From Caldimicrobium thiodismutans (GTDB lineage Bacteria; Desulfobacterota; Thermodesulfobacteria; Thermodesulfobacteriales; Thermodesulfobacteriaceae), in the NCBI GenBank assembly GCA_002877875.1, contig PNIE01000060.1, positions 1-8,817 of the forward strand: a stretch of DNA of 8,817 bases, read 5' to 3'. The translations under genes and the position numbers were made by a program. How positions within the stretch are numbered: position 1 is the first letter of the stretch; each line of letters starts with the position of its first letter. The notes under the pieces were generated by a model, which searched no databases, was not told the origin of the DNA, and saw nothing but the letters and a program-made list of their open reading frames with translations. Shown in pieces: positions 1-7,525 of the stretch.

Positions 1-45
1 TTAACAGAGGAAGAGATAAGAATAATTGAAGGAGGTTTGAGATAA
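1..45 (+). CDS. 3' end of a rightward gene, product unknown (partial)
   Basis: An open frame enters from the left edge and ends at TAA (43-45). It gives the 14-residue tail LTEEEIRIIEGGLR. The charged, helix-like tail and the lack of a usable leftward start here suggest the true C-terminus of a gene that converges on lpxD, only 19 bases from the lpxD stop. Too little is visible to name a family. The frame could also be open by chance over so short a stretch. Confidence 0.45.
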   Translation, partial: LTEEEIRIIEGGLR

Positions 46-64
46 GATTTAGGCTTTGCTATTC

Positions 65-1084
65 CTATTTTTGAAGAAGTTTTTTTATCTCTTTATAGAT
101 TTCTGGGAGTTTTTCAAAAATTACTACTGCGCGCCTCCATAGGCTGGCTTTGATAGCAGGAATCCCTGCCACCTCTTCTCCAGGAGGAATCTCTCCATGC
201 ACTCCCGATTTGGCAGCCACCTTGGCTCCCTTTCTTATTACACTCCCTGGAGAAACTCCCACTTGGCCTGCAAGCATCACATAATCCTCAACTAAGGCAC
301 TTCCCCCAATAGCCGTATGTGAGACAAGAATGCACTCCTTGCCAATCCTCACATTATGCCCTATCTGAACAAGATTATCTATCTTTGTGCCTGGTCCAAC
401 TACAGTTTCTCCAAAAGTAGCTCTGTCAATGGTTGAATTGGCTCCAATTTCTACTTCATCTCCAATCCTAACCCTTCCAAAGTGATAGATTTTTAAATTC
501 TTAAAGCCCTCATCTTTTACCTCCTGAGCATAGCCAAAGCCATCGGCCCCAAGAATGACTCCAGAATGAAGAATACAATTCCTCCCAAGAATTGTTCCAG
601 GATAAAGAACTACATGGGGAAAAAGAATTGTTCCCTCACCAATCTCGCAAAAATCACCAATAAAACAGAAAGGAAAAACTATAACACCCTTTTCTATTTT
701 TACCTCTTTTCCGATGTAAACAAAAGGATAGATAATAGCCTCTTTATGAATTTTGGCAGAGGGCTCTATGTGAGTGAATTGGAGTTCTCCTGAGGGTTTA
801 GCCATCTCCTCTCGAAAAAGAGAGGAGGCCTTAGCCAGGGCTACTCTTACATCTTTAACCTCAATGACAGATTTCTCTGGAAGATATTCGGAAAAGCCTA
901 AGGGAGCAAGAAAGGCCTTGGCCTTTGATTGATTAGCCTCAGAGAGCCTCTTTTTCGAGTCTATGAAAGTAAGATCTTCTTCTCCTGCAAGTAAAAGAGC
1001 ATTTAGCCTTGAAATATAAAAATCCTCCCCCTTGAGAACACCTCCTACATATTCAGCTATTTCAGAAAGCTTAAAGGCCTTCAT
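65..1084 (-). CDS. lpxD: UDP-3-O-(3-hydroxyacyl)glucosamine N-acyltransferase
   Basis: LpxD transfers a 3-hydroxyacyl chain from acyl carrier protein to the 2-amino group of UDP-3-O-acyl-glucosamine, the third step of lipid A synthesis in the cytoplasm. The protein is 339 residues, normal for the family. Residues 1 to about 100 match the N-terminal uridine-binding domain. Residues about 104-306 are hexapeptide repeats forming a left-handed beta helix, followed by a C-terminal helix. Family landmarks are GADGFGYA (179-186), IGANSTIDRAT (213-223) and KIDNLVQIGHNVRIG (234-248), which carries the expected catalytic His243. The position equivalent to E. coli His276, 37 residues further on, is Gly280. 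The start is taken as ATG at 1084 (MKAFKLSEIAEYVGG). A GTG at 1096 would add four residues. Neither has a well-spaced ribosome binding site, and the gene overlaps the end of proS by 14 bases (26 from GTG), so translation is probably coupled. It is the last gene of the operon. Confidence 0.95.
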   Translation of the reverse strand: MKAFKLSEIAEYVGGVLKGEDFYISRLNALLLAGEEDLTFIDSKKRLSEANQSKAKAFLAPLGFSEYLPEKSVIEVKDVRVALAKASSLFREEMAKPSGELQFTHIEPSAKIHKEAIIYPFVYIGKEVKIEKGVIVFPFCFIGDFCEIGEGTILFPHVVLYPGTILGRNCILHSGVILGADGFGYAQEVKDEGFKNLKIYHFGRVRIGDEVEIGANSTIDRATFGETVVGPGTKIDNLVQIGHNVRIGKECILVSHTAIGGSALVEDYVMLAGQVGVSPGSVIRKGAKVAAKSGVHGEIPPGEEVAGIPAIKASLWRRAVVIFEKLPEIYKEIKKLLQK

Positions 1085-2780
1085 TGAGAAGCTCACTTTT
1101 TACTTTTTCTATAGCCTCCTCTAAGTTCTCAGGCTTTGCGTGAATTCTTTCTCCTGATCTTCTTATCTTAATTTCAAGCTCTCCCTTTTCCTTAAAGGTT
1201 TTTCCGAGGATAACCTGCAAAGGTATTCCCACAAGATCCATATCTTTGAATTTCACCCCTGGCCTTTCATCGCGATCATCAAAGAGAACTTCATAGTGGG
1301 CTTGAAGCTTTTGATAGATTTTTTCTGCCTCTTCGTTGAGAGCCTTTTCCAGAGAAATAAGGGCAATTTGAAAAGGTGCAATCTGCCAAGGGAAGATAAT
1401 CCCTTTGTCATCGTGGTTTTGCTCAATGGTTGCAGCAAGGACTCGGCTAACCCCAATTCCATAACAGCCCATTATAAAAGGTTTTTCCTTGCCATCTTTA
1501 TCAAGAAAAGTTGCTTTCATAACAGAGCTATATTTTGTTCCAAGCTTGAAGATATGGCCAACTTCAATCCCTTTAATAAAATTTAGAGGGGATCCACATT
1601 TGGGACAAAGGTCACCAGGAGCTGCCTTTCTCACATCAGCCACCAAATCTGGAACAAAGGTCTCTCCAAGATTTGCATTCAAATAGTGATATTCGTCTTC
1701 ATTAGCTCCTATGACAAAATTAGGATAGCCTTCAAGGGCTTTATCTACAATGACTTTCATTTTAAGCCCCTTTGGGCCAAGGAATCCAGGATGAGCCCCT
1801 ATAAGACTTAAGATCTCCTCTTCCCTTGCCATTCTGAAAGGCCTGCCAGAAAAGAGTTTTTCAAGTTTTACCTCATTAACTTCATGGTCTCCCCTTATGA
1901 CTATAGCCACGGGCTCCTTCTCCTCAACAAGGTAAATAAGAGTTTTGGTAATCTTCGCAAGAGGAAGCCCTAAGTAATTGGCCACATCTTTGGCAGATCT
2001 TACCCCTGGGGTATAAACCTTTTCTAAAGGTTTTTTAGGCTCCTCTGGATACTTTTCTCCAAGAATGGCAGGAGTTAGTTCCACATTAGAGGCATAGCCA
2101 CAGGCCTCACAGATGGCCAAAGTGTCCTCCCCTGTTTCTGCAAGCACCATAAATTCATGAGAAACATCTCCTCCAATGGCCCCAGTGTGAGCCTCAACAG
2201 CCTTAAATCTTAAACCACAATTTTTGAAAATTTTTTCGTAGGTTTCATACATAAGTTGATAACTCTTCTCTAAACCCTCTTCATCAGCATCAAAGGAATA
2301 GGCATCCTTCATAATAAATTCTCTTGCCCTCATAAGCCCAAAACGAGGCCTTATTTCGTCTCTAAACTTGGGAGCAATCTGATAAAGAATTAATGGGAGA
2401 TCTCTATAGGAGCGCACCTCTTTTCTTACAAGATCTGTGATTACCTCTTCATGAGTGGGACCAAGGCAAAAATCATGTTCCTTTCTGTCTTTAAAACGGA
2501 GAAGCTCTTTACCATAGGCCTGCCAGCGGCCCGTTTCTATCCAAAGCTCAGCTGGCTGAACAAGAGGCATTAAGATTTCAAGAGCCCCAGCTCTATCCAT
2601 CTCAGTGCGAACAATGTTTTCAATCTTTTTTAGGGCCCTAAATCCTATAGGTAAAAAATTATAAATCCCTGAGGCCACCTTTCTAATAAAGCCCCCTCTT
2701 AAAAGCAACTTATGACTAACTGTTTCTGCCTCAGAGGGATCCTCCCTTAAAGTTGGAAGGAAGTATCTCGTCATTCTCAT
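1071..2780 (-). CDS. proS: Prolyl-tRNA synthetase, bacterial type with editing insertion
   Basis: This class II synthetase activates proline and attaches it to tRNA-Pro in the cytoplasm. It has 569 residues, against about 572 in E. coli, with the same domain order. The N-terminal catalytic part holds the GPTHEEV loop (107-113) and motif 2, FRDEIRPRFGLMRAREF (139-155) followed by MKDAYSF. Between motifs 2 and 3 (about 224-405) lies the insertion domain that hydrolyses mischarged Ala-tRNA-Pro in bacterial enzymes. Lys279 in ITKTL falls where the E. coli editing lysine lies. Two CxxC pairs (CEAC near 224, CPKC near 392) flank this insertion, as is usual. Motif 3 is GCYGIGVSRVLAATIEQ (438-454), followed by the anticodon-binding domain (about 465-569). 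The ATG at 2780 is supported by GAGGT (2787-2791) six bases upstream. It starts 21 bases after the phosphoesterase stop, with no room for a T-box leader, so it depends on the upstream promoter or an internal one not seen. Confidence 0.97.
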   Translation of the reverse strand: MRMTRYFLPTLREDPSEAETVSHKLLLRGGFIRKVASGIYNFLPIGFRALKKIENIVRTEMDRAGALEILMPLVQPAELWIETGRWQAYGKELLRFKDRKEHDFCLGPTHEEVITDLVRKEVRSYRDLPLILYQIAPKFRDEIRPRFGLMRAREFIMKDAYSFDADEEGLEKSYQLMYETYEKIFKNCGLRFKAVEAHTGAIGGDVSHEFMVLAETGEDTLAICEACGYASNVELTPAILGEKYPEEPKKPLEKVYTPGVRSAKDVANYLGLPLAKITKTLIYLVEEKEPVAIVIRGDHEVNEVKLEKLFSGRPFRMAREEEILSLIGAHPGFLGPKGLKMKVIVDKALEGYPNFVIGANEDEYHYLNANLGETFVPDLVADVRKAAPGDLCPKCGSPLNFIKGIEVGHIFKLGTKYSSVMKATFLDKDGKEKPFIMGCYGIGVSRVLAATIEQNHDDKGIIFPWQIAPFQIALISLEKALNEEAEKIYQKLQAHYEVLFDDRDERPGVKFKDMDLVGIPLQVILGKTFKEKGELEIKIRRSGERIHAKPENLEEAIEKVKSELLNEGL

Positions 2781-2786
2781 TTCTAT

Positions 2787-2791
2787 ACCTC
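2787..2791 (-). promoter_or_regulatory. proS ribosome binding site
   Basis: GAGGT on the minus strand, six bases before ATG 2780. It supports this start over the in-frame ATG two codons later (2774). Confidence 0.7.
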
Positions 2792-2801
2792 TTGCCTTTA
2801 A

Positions 2802-3296
2802 TTATTTTTCTAAGGTAATTTTTTCCCAGAGCCTCTTTTCGAGCTCAAGAATTACAAAGCTCGGAGGCCCTTCTTTTCCCATTAGCTCTCCAGGATTGAT
2901 GATAAGAGTTTTTCCAATCTCCCAGACCCTAAATTTATGGGTATGCCCACAAAAAATATAGTCAAACTCACCTGAGGCCGCAAGTTTTTCTGCCATCCTT
3001 GGGTAGTGAACCATAGCTATCTTAAATCCGTTAATTTCAAGAAAAGCCTCTTCTCCATGAAGAGTAATCTGGGGATAATCCTTTAAAAGCTTGCAAAGAA
3101 GAAAAATATCCCCTCGGTTATTTCCAAAGATGAGTTCAACAGGGCCTTCAAATTTAGCTAAGCTTAAAACCATAAAGGGAGAAATTAAATCTCCACAGTG
3201 AAAAAGGCGCTCAACCCCTTTTTCTTTGCAGATTTGAATGGCCCACTCAAGGTGATCTATCCGATCATGGGAATCAGACACCACTGCAACCTTCAT
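2802..3296 (-). CDS. YfcE/MJ0936-family metallophosphoesterase
   Basis: This is a small (164 residue) calcineurin-like phosphodiesterase with two metal ions in the active site. All metal-binding motifs are present in order: SDSH (Asp8, His10), CGDL (Asp36), FGNN (Asn59/60), MVHY (His97) and GHTH (His118, His120), followed by the usual NPGE turn (134-137). Characterised relatives such as MJ0936 and E. coli YfcE hydrolyse model phosphodiesters, but the cellular substrate of this family is mostly unknown, and nothing here fixes it. There is no signal peptide, so it should be cytoplasmic. The ATG at 3296 follows a strong ribosome binding site, GGGAGG, four bases upstream. The gene lies 30 bases after ubiD and 21 bases before proS in the same direction. 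Confidence 0.93.
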   Translation of the reverse strand: MKVAVVSDSHDRIDHLEWAIQICKEKGVERLFHCGDLISPFMVLSLAKFEGPVELIFGNNRGDIFLLCKLLKDYPQITLHGEEAFLEINGFKIAMVHYPRMAEKLAASGEFDYIFCGHTHKFRVWEIGKTLIINPGELMGKEGPPSFVILELEKRLWEKITLEK

Positions 3297-3300
3297 CTTT

Positions 3301-3306
3301 CCTCCC
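3301..3306 (-). promoter_or_regulatory. Ribosome binding site of the phosphoesterase gene
   Basis: GGGAGG on the minus strand, four bases before ATG 3296, lying in the 30-base gap after ubiD. It fixes the start at MKVAVVSDSH. Confidence 0.85.
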
Positions 3307-3326
3307 TCTTGAATTTACCTTATTTA

Positions 3327-4799
3327 TCAAGCTCTTTTAGTTTGGTTAATTTTAGCTTGAATTTTTTTCCAGATAGGTTCTACCTTTCTTTTGACCTCTT
3401 CAGTCATTATAGCTTCTTCTGGCCAAACTCTTTTGTAGCCTTCTTCTTTCCATTTTTTGGTAGCATCAATGCACATCTTTGAGCCAAAGCCAACCTCAGA
3501 AGTTGCATGATCCAACGCATCCACAGGGCCTTTAACCATCATAATATCTCTCTCAGGATCCACATTGGCACAAAGATAAAAAAGAGCCTCTCTTAGATCT
3601 TGAACATTAACCTCTTTATCAAAGACTACCACAATCTTTGAAAACATTAGTTGCCCAAGCCCCCAAATGGCAGAGGCTACCTTAAAGGCATGTCCCGGAT
3701 ATTTTTTATCAATAGAGACAAAGACCAAATTGTGAAAAACCCCTTCCCAGGGAAGATTAATATCTACTACTTCAGGAAGAATTTTTTTAATCAAAGGCAA
3801 AAAAAGTCTTTCGGTGGCTTTTCCGAGATAACAATCCTCTTGAGGTGGTTTCCCTACAATGGTTGCAGGATAGATGGCCTCTTTGCGCATGGTGATACAA
3901 GTTAGGTGAAAGACTGGATAGGGCTCAGGAGGAGTGTAAAATCCAGTGTGATCTCCAAAAGGGCCTTCCATTCTTCGCTCAAAGGGCTCTACATAACCCT
4001 CAAGCACAATCTGAGACTCTGCAGGAACCTCAAGAGGCACCGTTAAGCAGGGAACTAAAGAGACAGGTGAGCCCTTTAAAAAGCCTGCCAACATGAATTC
4101 GTCTATATCTTCAGGCAAAGGAGCAGTGGCAGCATAGATTACTGCAGGCTCAGGCCCAAGGGCTACAGCCACTGGAAGTCTTTCACCCCTTAATTCAGCC
4201 TTGCGATAGTGTTTAGCTCCTACTTTGTGTATCTGCCAGTGCATTCCTGTGGTATTCTTGTCAAAGACTTGTATCCTATACATTCCCACATTTCTTATAC
4301 CTGTTTCAGGATCCTTGGTGATCACACAGGGAAGAGTGATGTAAGGGCCTCCATCCTTTGGCCAACACTTTAAGATGGGAAGTTTAAAAAGGTCAATTTT
4401 ATCCCCCTTTAGAACCACCTCCTGACAAGGGGCTTTGTCAACCTTTTTTGGAAAGAAATTTTTAGCCTGAAAAAGCTTAGGAAGAAGCTTTAGTTTTCCT
4501 AAAAGCCCTTCCGCTTCCCTTATTTCTATGAAATTTAAGAGCCTCTCTGAGAGCTCTTCAAGAGAATTAACCCCAAGAGCAAGGCAGAGTCTTCGATAAC
4601 TTCCAAAGAGATTAGTAGCCACAGGAATTTTGTGCCCTTTTACTTTTTCAAAGAGAAGAGCAGGCCCTCCTGCCTTAACGGTCCTATCAGTAAGCTCAGT
4701 AATTTCAAGCTCGCAAGAGACCTCCTCTTTGATTCTTAAAAGTTCTCCTTCTTTTTCAAGGATTTTCAGAAATTCTTGAAGGCTTTCTGTGGCTTTCAT
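3327..4799 (-). CDS. ubiD: UbiD-family prenylated-FMN decarboxylase
   Basis: UbiD enzymes remove a carboxyl group from aromatic or unsaturated acids using prenylated FMN supplied by UbiX. The protein is 490 residues, close to E. coli UbiD (497). Cofactor and metal-site motifs are clear: NVGMYRIQ (170-177, with Arg175), MHWQIHKVGAKHY (186-198, with His191), and EGPFGDHTGFY (278-288), whose Glu278 and Asp283 belong to the catalytic Arg-Glu-Asp/Glu set. PPQED (318-322) is also typical. By homology alone the substrate could be 4-hydroxy-polyprenylbenzoate (ubiquinone route) or a naphthoate intermediate of menaquinone. In an anaerobic thermophile the latter, a futalosine-type menaquinone pathway, is more likely, but this is inference. 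No ubiX is visible in the window. Start ATG 4799 is set by TAGGAG, which overlaps the purF stop codon. Confidence 0.93.
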   Translation of the reverse strand: MKATESLQEFLKILEKEGELLRIKEEVSCELEITELTDRTVKAGGPALLFEKVKGHKIPVATNLFGSYRRLCLALGVNSLEELSERLLNFIEIREAEGLLGKLKLLPKLFQAKNFFPKKVDKAPCQEVVLKGDKIDLFKLPILKCWPKDGGPYITLPCVITKDPETGIRNVGMYRIQVFDKNTTGMHWQIHKVGAKHYRKAELRGERLPVAVALGPEPAVIYAATAPLPEDIDEFMLAGFLKGSPVSLVPCLTVPLEVPAESQIVLEGYVEPFERRMEGPFGDHTGFYTPPEPYPVFHLTCITMRKEAIYPATIVGKPPQEDCYLGKATERLFLPLIKKILPEVVDINLPWEGVFHNLVFVSIDKKYPGHAFKVASAIWGLGQLMFSKIVVVFDKEVNVQDLREALFYLCANVDPERDIMMVKGPVDALDHATSEVGFGSKMCIDATKKWKEEGYKRVWPEEAIMTEEVKRKVEPIWKKIQAKINQTKRA

Positions 4800-4804
4800 G
4801 GTAG

Positions 4805-4810
4805 CTCCTA
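4805..4810 (-). promoter_or_regulatory. ubiD ribosome binding site overlapping purF stop
   Basis: TAGGAG on the minus strand lies five bases before the ubiD ATG. Its first three bases are the purF stop codon TAG. A ribosome finishing purF would be placed directly over the ubiD start, which suggests coupled translation. Confidence 0.8.
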
Positions 4811-6187
4811 ATTGATTTCTGTTATATCTTTTTTAAAAGAAAAATCTACTTCCACAGGGTAATTCCCTGTAAAACAGGCAAGACATACCTTGTCTCTTAA
4901 CTCACCAACCGAATCAAGAAGCCCCTCAAGACTTAAGTAATAAAGAGTATCTATGTCAAGAAATTTTCTAATCTCTTCCACACTATGTTTGGCTGCAATA
5001 AGCTCCTTGGCACTGGGGAAATCAATCCCAAAGAAACAGGGATACCTTAAAGGAGGACAGGATATGAGAAAATGTATTCTTTTGGCCCCAGCGAGTTTTA
5101 TGCTTCTTATACGATTCTTACTGGTAGTTCCTCTTACCAGAGAGTCATCAATCACAATTACCTCTTTGCCACGAATAAAGTCCTTTACAGGGTTAAGTTT
5201 CATCTTAACTGAGAGGTCCCTCAATCTCTCTGAGGGTTGAATAAAGGTTCTTCCAATATAATGATTGCGTATAACTCCGAATTCAAGAGGAATCCCACTT
5301 GCTTGGGCATATCCAAGGGCTGCATAGGTGCCTGAGTCAGGAAAGGGCATCACAAAATCTGCCGAAAGAGGGCACTCTTTATAAAGATTAAAGCCTAAGT
5401 TTTTGCGTACAGTATAAACATTCTTTTGAAAGATAAGGCTATCAGGCCTTGCAAAGTAAATAAATTCAAAGATACAGTGGGCAAGGGGTTCCTTCCCACT
5501 TTCAAAGGGGAAATAAGACTTAGGACCATTTTCATCAATGACAAGAATTTCTCCTGGAGCTATATCTCTCAAATATTCTACTCCAAGAAGATCAAAAGCA
5601 CAGGTCTCCGAGGCAAGAGCATAGCCTCCATTTATCATTCCTAAAGAAAGAGGTCTAAAACCCAAGGGATCCCTAAAAGCAACAAGGACGTTGTCACAGA
5701 GAAGAACCACTGAGTAAGCCCCTTTAATCTTACGCATCGTCTTAGAAATGGCATTAACCAGCCCTTCTTTCAGATGCTTTACTATAAGATGCATTATTAT
5801 TTCACTGTCCGTAGTGGTCTGAAAGATATGGCCCTCTTCCTCAAGCTCGCACCTCAAGGTATGGGCATTAACCAGATTTCCATTGTGAGCAAGGGCAAGA
5901 GTTTTTTTAGAAAAGGTTACACAAAAGGGTTGAACATTCTGAAGAGTGGAAGATCCAGTAGTAGAATATCTCACATGACCAATGGCAATCTCTCCTGGGA
6001 GTTCCTGAAGGATCTTTTCGTTAAATACTTCACTTACAAGGCCTATATTTTTATAATTCCTAATTTTTTTTCCATCAAAACAGGCAATCCCTGCTCCTTC
6101 TTGCCCCCGATGCTGAAGAGCATATAAGCCAAAATAAATATATTTTGAGGCCTCACTAACTCCGTAAATTCCAACAATGCCACACAT
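4808..6187 (-). CDS. purF: Amidophosphoribosyltransferase, iron-sulfur type
   Basis: PurF makes 5-phosphoribosylamine from PRPP and glutamine, the first committed step of purine synthesis in the cytoplasm. The protein starts MCGIVGIYG, so removal of Met alone would expose the nucleophile Cys2 of the glutaminase domain; there is no long propeptide as in B. subtilis. Glutaminase motifs are GHVRYSTTG (70-78), AHNGNL (100-105) and SEIIMHL. The phosphoribosyltransferase half carries the PRPP loop VIVIDDSLVRGTTS (343-356). Cys238, Cys384, Cys435 and Cys438 match the four [4Fe-4S] ligands of the oxygen-sensitive B. subtilis enzyme in spacing, so a cluster is expected. Length (459) is normal. The start is fixed by MCG and by GGGAGG seven bases upstream, which touches the tldD stop. 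No other purine gene is in the window, so control by a purine-specific operator is not evident. Confidence 0.97.
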   Translation of the reverse strand: MCGIVGIYGVSEASKYIYFGLYALQHRGQEGAGIACFDGKKIRNYKNIGLVSEVFNEKILQELPGEIAIGHVRYSTTGSSTLQNVQPFCVTFSKKTLALAHNGNLVNAHTLRCELEEEGHIFQTTTDSEIIMHLIVKHLKEGLVNAISKTMRKIKGAYSVVLLCDNVLVAFRDPLGFRPLSLGMINGGYALASETCAFDLLGVEYLRDIAPGEILVIDENGPKSYFPFESGKEPLAHCIFEFIYFARPDSLIFQKNVYTVRKNLGFNLYKECPLSADFVMPFPDSGTYAALGYAQASGIPLEFGVIRNHYIGRTFIQPSERLRDLSVKMKLNPVKDFIRGKEVIVIDDSLVRGTTSKNRIRSIKLAGAKRIHFLISCPPLRYPCFFGIDFPSAKELIAAKHSVEEIRKFLDIDTLYYLSLEGLLDSVGELRDKVCLACFTGNYPVEVDFSFKKDITEIN

Positions 6188-6194
6188 ATTTCTT

Positions 6195-6200
6195 CCTCCC
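6195..6200 (-). promoter_or_regulatory. purF ribosome binding site abutting tldD stop
   Basis: GGGAGG on the minus strand, seven bases before the purF ATG at 6187. Its first G is the last base of the tldD TAG stop. It confirms the purF start at MCGIVG. Confidence 0.85.
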
Positions 6201-7519
6201 TATTCGAGAACCCCTGCAACCGTTATTTCAGGAATTCTCAAGGTAGGCTGACCATCTGAAACAGGAACTGCCTGGCCATCTTTTCCACAGGTTCCTGGGT
6301 CAAAGTGAAGATCTTGACCAACCATATCAATAATCTCAAGGACCTTAGGACCATTTCCTACAAGAGTTGCTCCTTTCACAGGATAGAGAATTTCTCCCCT
6401 CTCAATATAATAGCCCTCTCGTACTTCAAAGACAAAATCTCCTGTCAAGGGATTTACCTCTCCTCCCCCCATTTTTTTCACAAGTAGACCCTTATCTATG
6501 CTTTTTAAAATTTCCTCAGTAGAATGAGGCCCTTGAGCTATGTAGGTATTAGCCATACGAGGAATAGGAAGCTCTCTAAAGCTCTCTCTCCTTCCATGGC
6601 CATTAGATTTTTTTCCAAATTTTAAAGCAGTAAATCTATCGTAGAGGAAATTTTTAAGCACTCCCTTCTCTATAAGGATAACCCTTTCTGCAGGACTTCC
6701 CTCATCATCAATTTCATAAGAGCCATAGAGATGAGGCAGTGTGGGATCGTCTATAACGGTGATAAAAGAGCTTGCCACCTTTTCTCCCAGTCTTCCTGAA
6801 TAGACTGAAAGGCCTTCTTCAGCATGATCAGCCTCAAGACCATGTCCTACAGCTTCATGAATCATCGTTCCACCTGCTTCTCCAGAGAGAATAACAGGCA
6901 TAACCCCTGCAGGAGCCTTTCTTGCAGAAAGCATAAGCCTTGCAAGCCTGGAAGCTCTTTCACTAAGTTCATAAAAACGAGAATCAAAAGAAAGGGCCTC
7001 ATCCATTGGCAAACTATATCCCAAAACCTCATATCCCCTCTCAAGCTTTCCCTTTTCTTCAGCAACCACTAACACTGCTACCCTAAAATAGTTTCTCTCT
7101 GTCTTTTTTACCTCTTCTTCGTTTAAAATTACAATTTTTTTATTAAGTGCGCTAAGAAGGATACGATAATGTTTTATTTCGGGAAGCTTTGGGACTCTTT
7201 TCTCTAATTCCTCAAGAAAATTAAAGGCCCTATTAAGAGAAAAGGGTTCCCCTTTTGATGAGTGGTCAAAATTTTTTATAGACTCTGCAAAGGATAAGAG
7301 GAGCTCTTTTTTAAAAAAGTCTTTGGCTTTTTCTTTTAAGAATTCCTCAAAGTGGTTGGTTACATATTGTAGAGAATTTTTAAAGTCTTTATCAATAGTT
7401 CTTAAAGAGAGCCCTGCCTCTTCTCCAGAGGAGATTTCATCCACTCTATCTGGTTCAAGGACAATACGAAGAAATTGAGATTTTTCAAAATATAGATCGG
7501 CAGAAAGGATTTTTTTCAT
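6200..7519 (-). CDS. tldD: TldD family metalloprotease subunit
   Basis: TldD is the zinc-bearing subunit of the TldD/TldE (PmbA) protease. In E. coli this pair matures microcin B17 and degrades unfolded peptides; in most other bacteria the natural substrates are unknown. The zinc motif HEAVGHGLEAD begins at His221 (His221 and His226 as ligands, Glu222 as catalytic residue). The C-terminal ligand is Cys411 in TCGKDGQAVPV, followed by GQPTLRI. These three features mark TldD rather than TldE, which lacks the metal site. Length is 439, somewhat shorter than the roughly 480 of E. coli TldD, with the reduction in the N-terminal half. Start ATG 7519 is preferred; TTG at 7522 would add one residue. 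No clear ribosome binding site precedes it, and it starts six bases after the kinase stop, so coupled translation is likely. No tldE partner lies in the window. Confidence 0.94.
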   Translation of the reverse strand: MKKILSADLYFEKSQFLRIVLEPDRVDEISSGEEAGLSLRTIDKDFKNSLQYVTNHFEEFLKEKAKDFFKKELLLSFAESIKNFDHSSKGEPFSLNRAFNFLEELEKRVPKLPEIKHYRILLSALNKKIVILNEEEVKKTERNYFRVAVLVVAEEKGKLERGYEVLGYSLPMDEALSFDSRFYELSERASRLARLMLSARKAPAGVMPVILSGEAGGTMIHEAVGHGLEADHAEEGLSVYSGRLGEKVASSFITVIDDPTLPHLYGSYEIDDEGSPAERVILIEKGVLKNFLYDRFTALKFGKKSNGHGRRESFRELPIPRMANTYIAQGPHSTEEILKSIDKGLLVKKMGGGEVNPLTGDFVFEVREGYYIERGEILYPVKGATLVGNGPKVLEIIDMVGQDLHFDPGTCGKDGQAVPVSDGQPTLRIPEITVAGVLE

Positions 7520-7525
7520 CAAGTC

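Noticed and set aside
28..35. GAAGGAGG, a strong ribosome-binding-like sequence on the plus strand
   Set aside because: The only nearby start-like codon (TTG, 37) is followed at once by AGA TAA. The sequence also reads as Glu-Gly-Gly codons near the end of the partial gene, so it is best explained as coding.
1094..1096. GTG as the lpxD start
   Set aside because: The AGGAGG upstream is 18 bases away, and the ATG four codons later gives the N-terminus expected for the family. GTG remains possible.
2781..2801. T-box or other leader control in front of proS
   Set aside because: Only 21 bases separate proS from the preceding gene, too short for a T-box, and the ribosome binding site takes up part of it.
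5774..6127. A 117-codon plus-strand open frame opposite purF
   Set aside because: It lies entirely antisense to a strongly conserved gene, its protein has no recognisable motif, and there is no ribosome binding site with sensible spacing. Similar shorter frames opposite lpxD, proS, ubiD and tldD are rejected for the same reason.
7520..7522. TTG as the tldD start
   Set aside because: It directly precedes an ATG and has no better ribosome binding site; ATG 7519 is the simpler choice.
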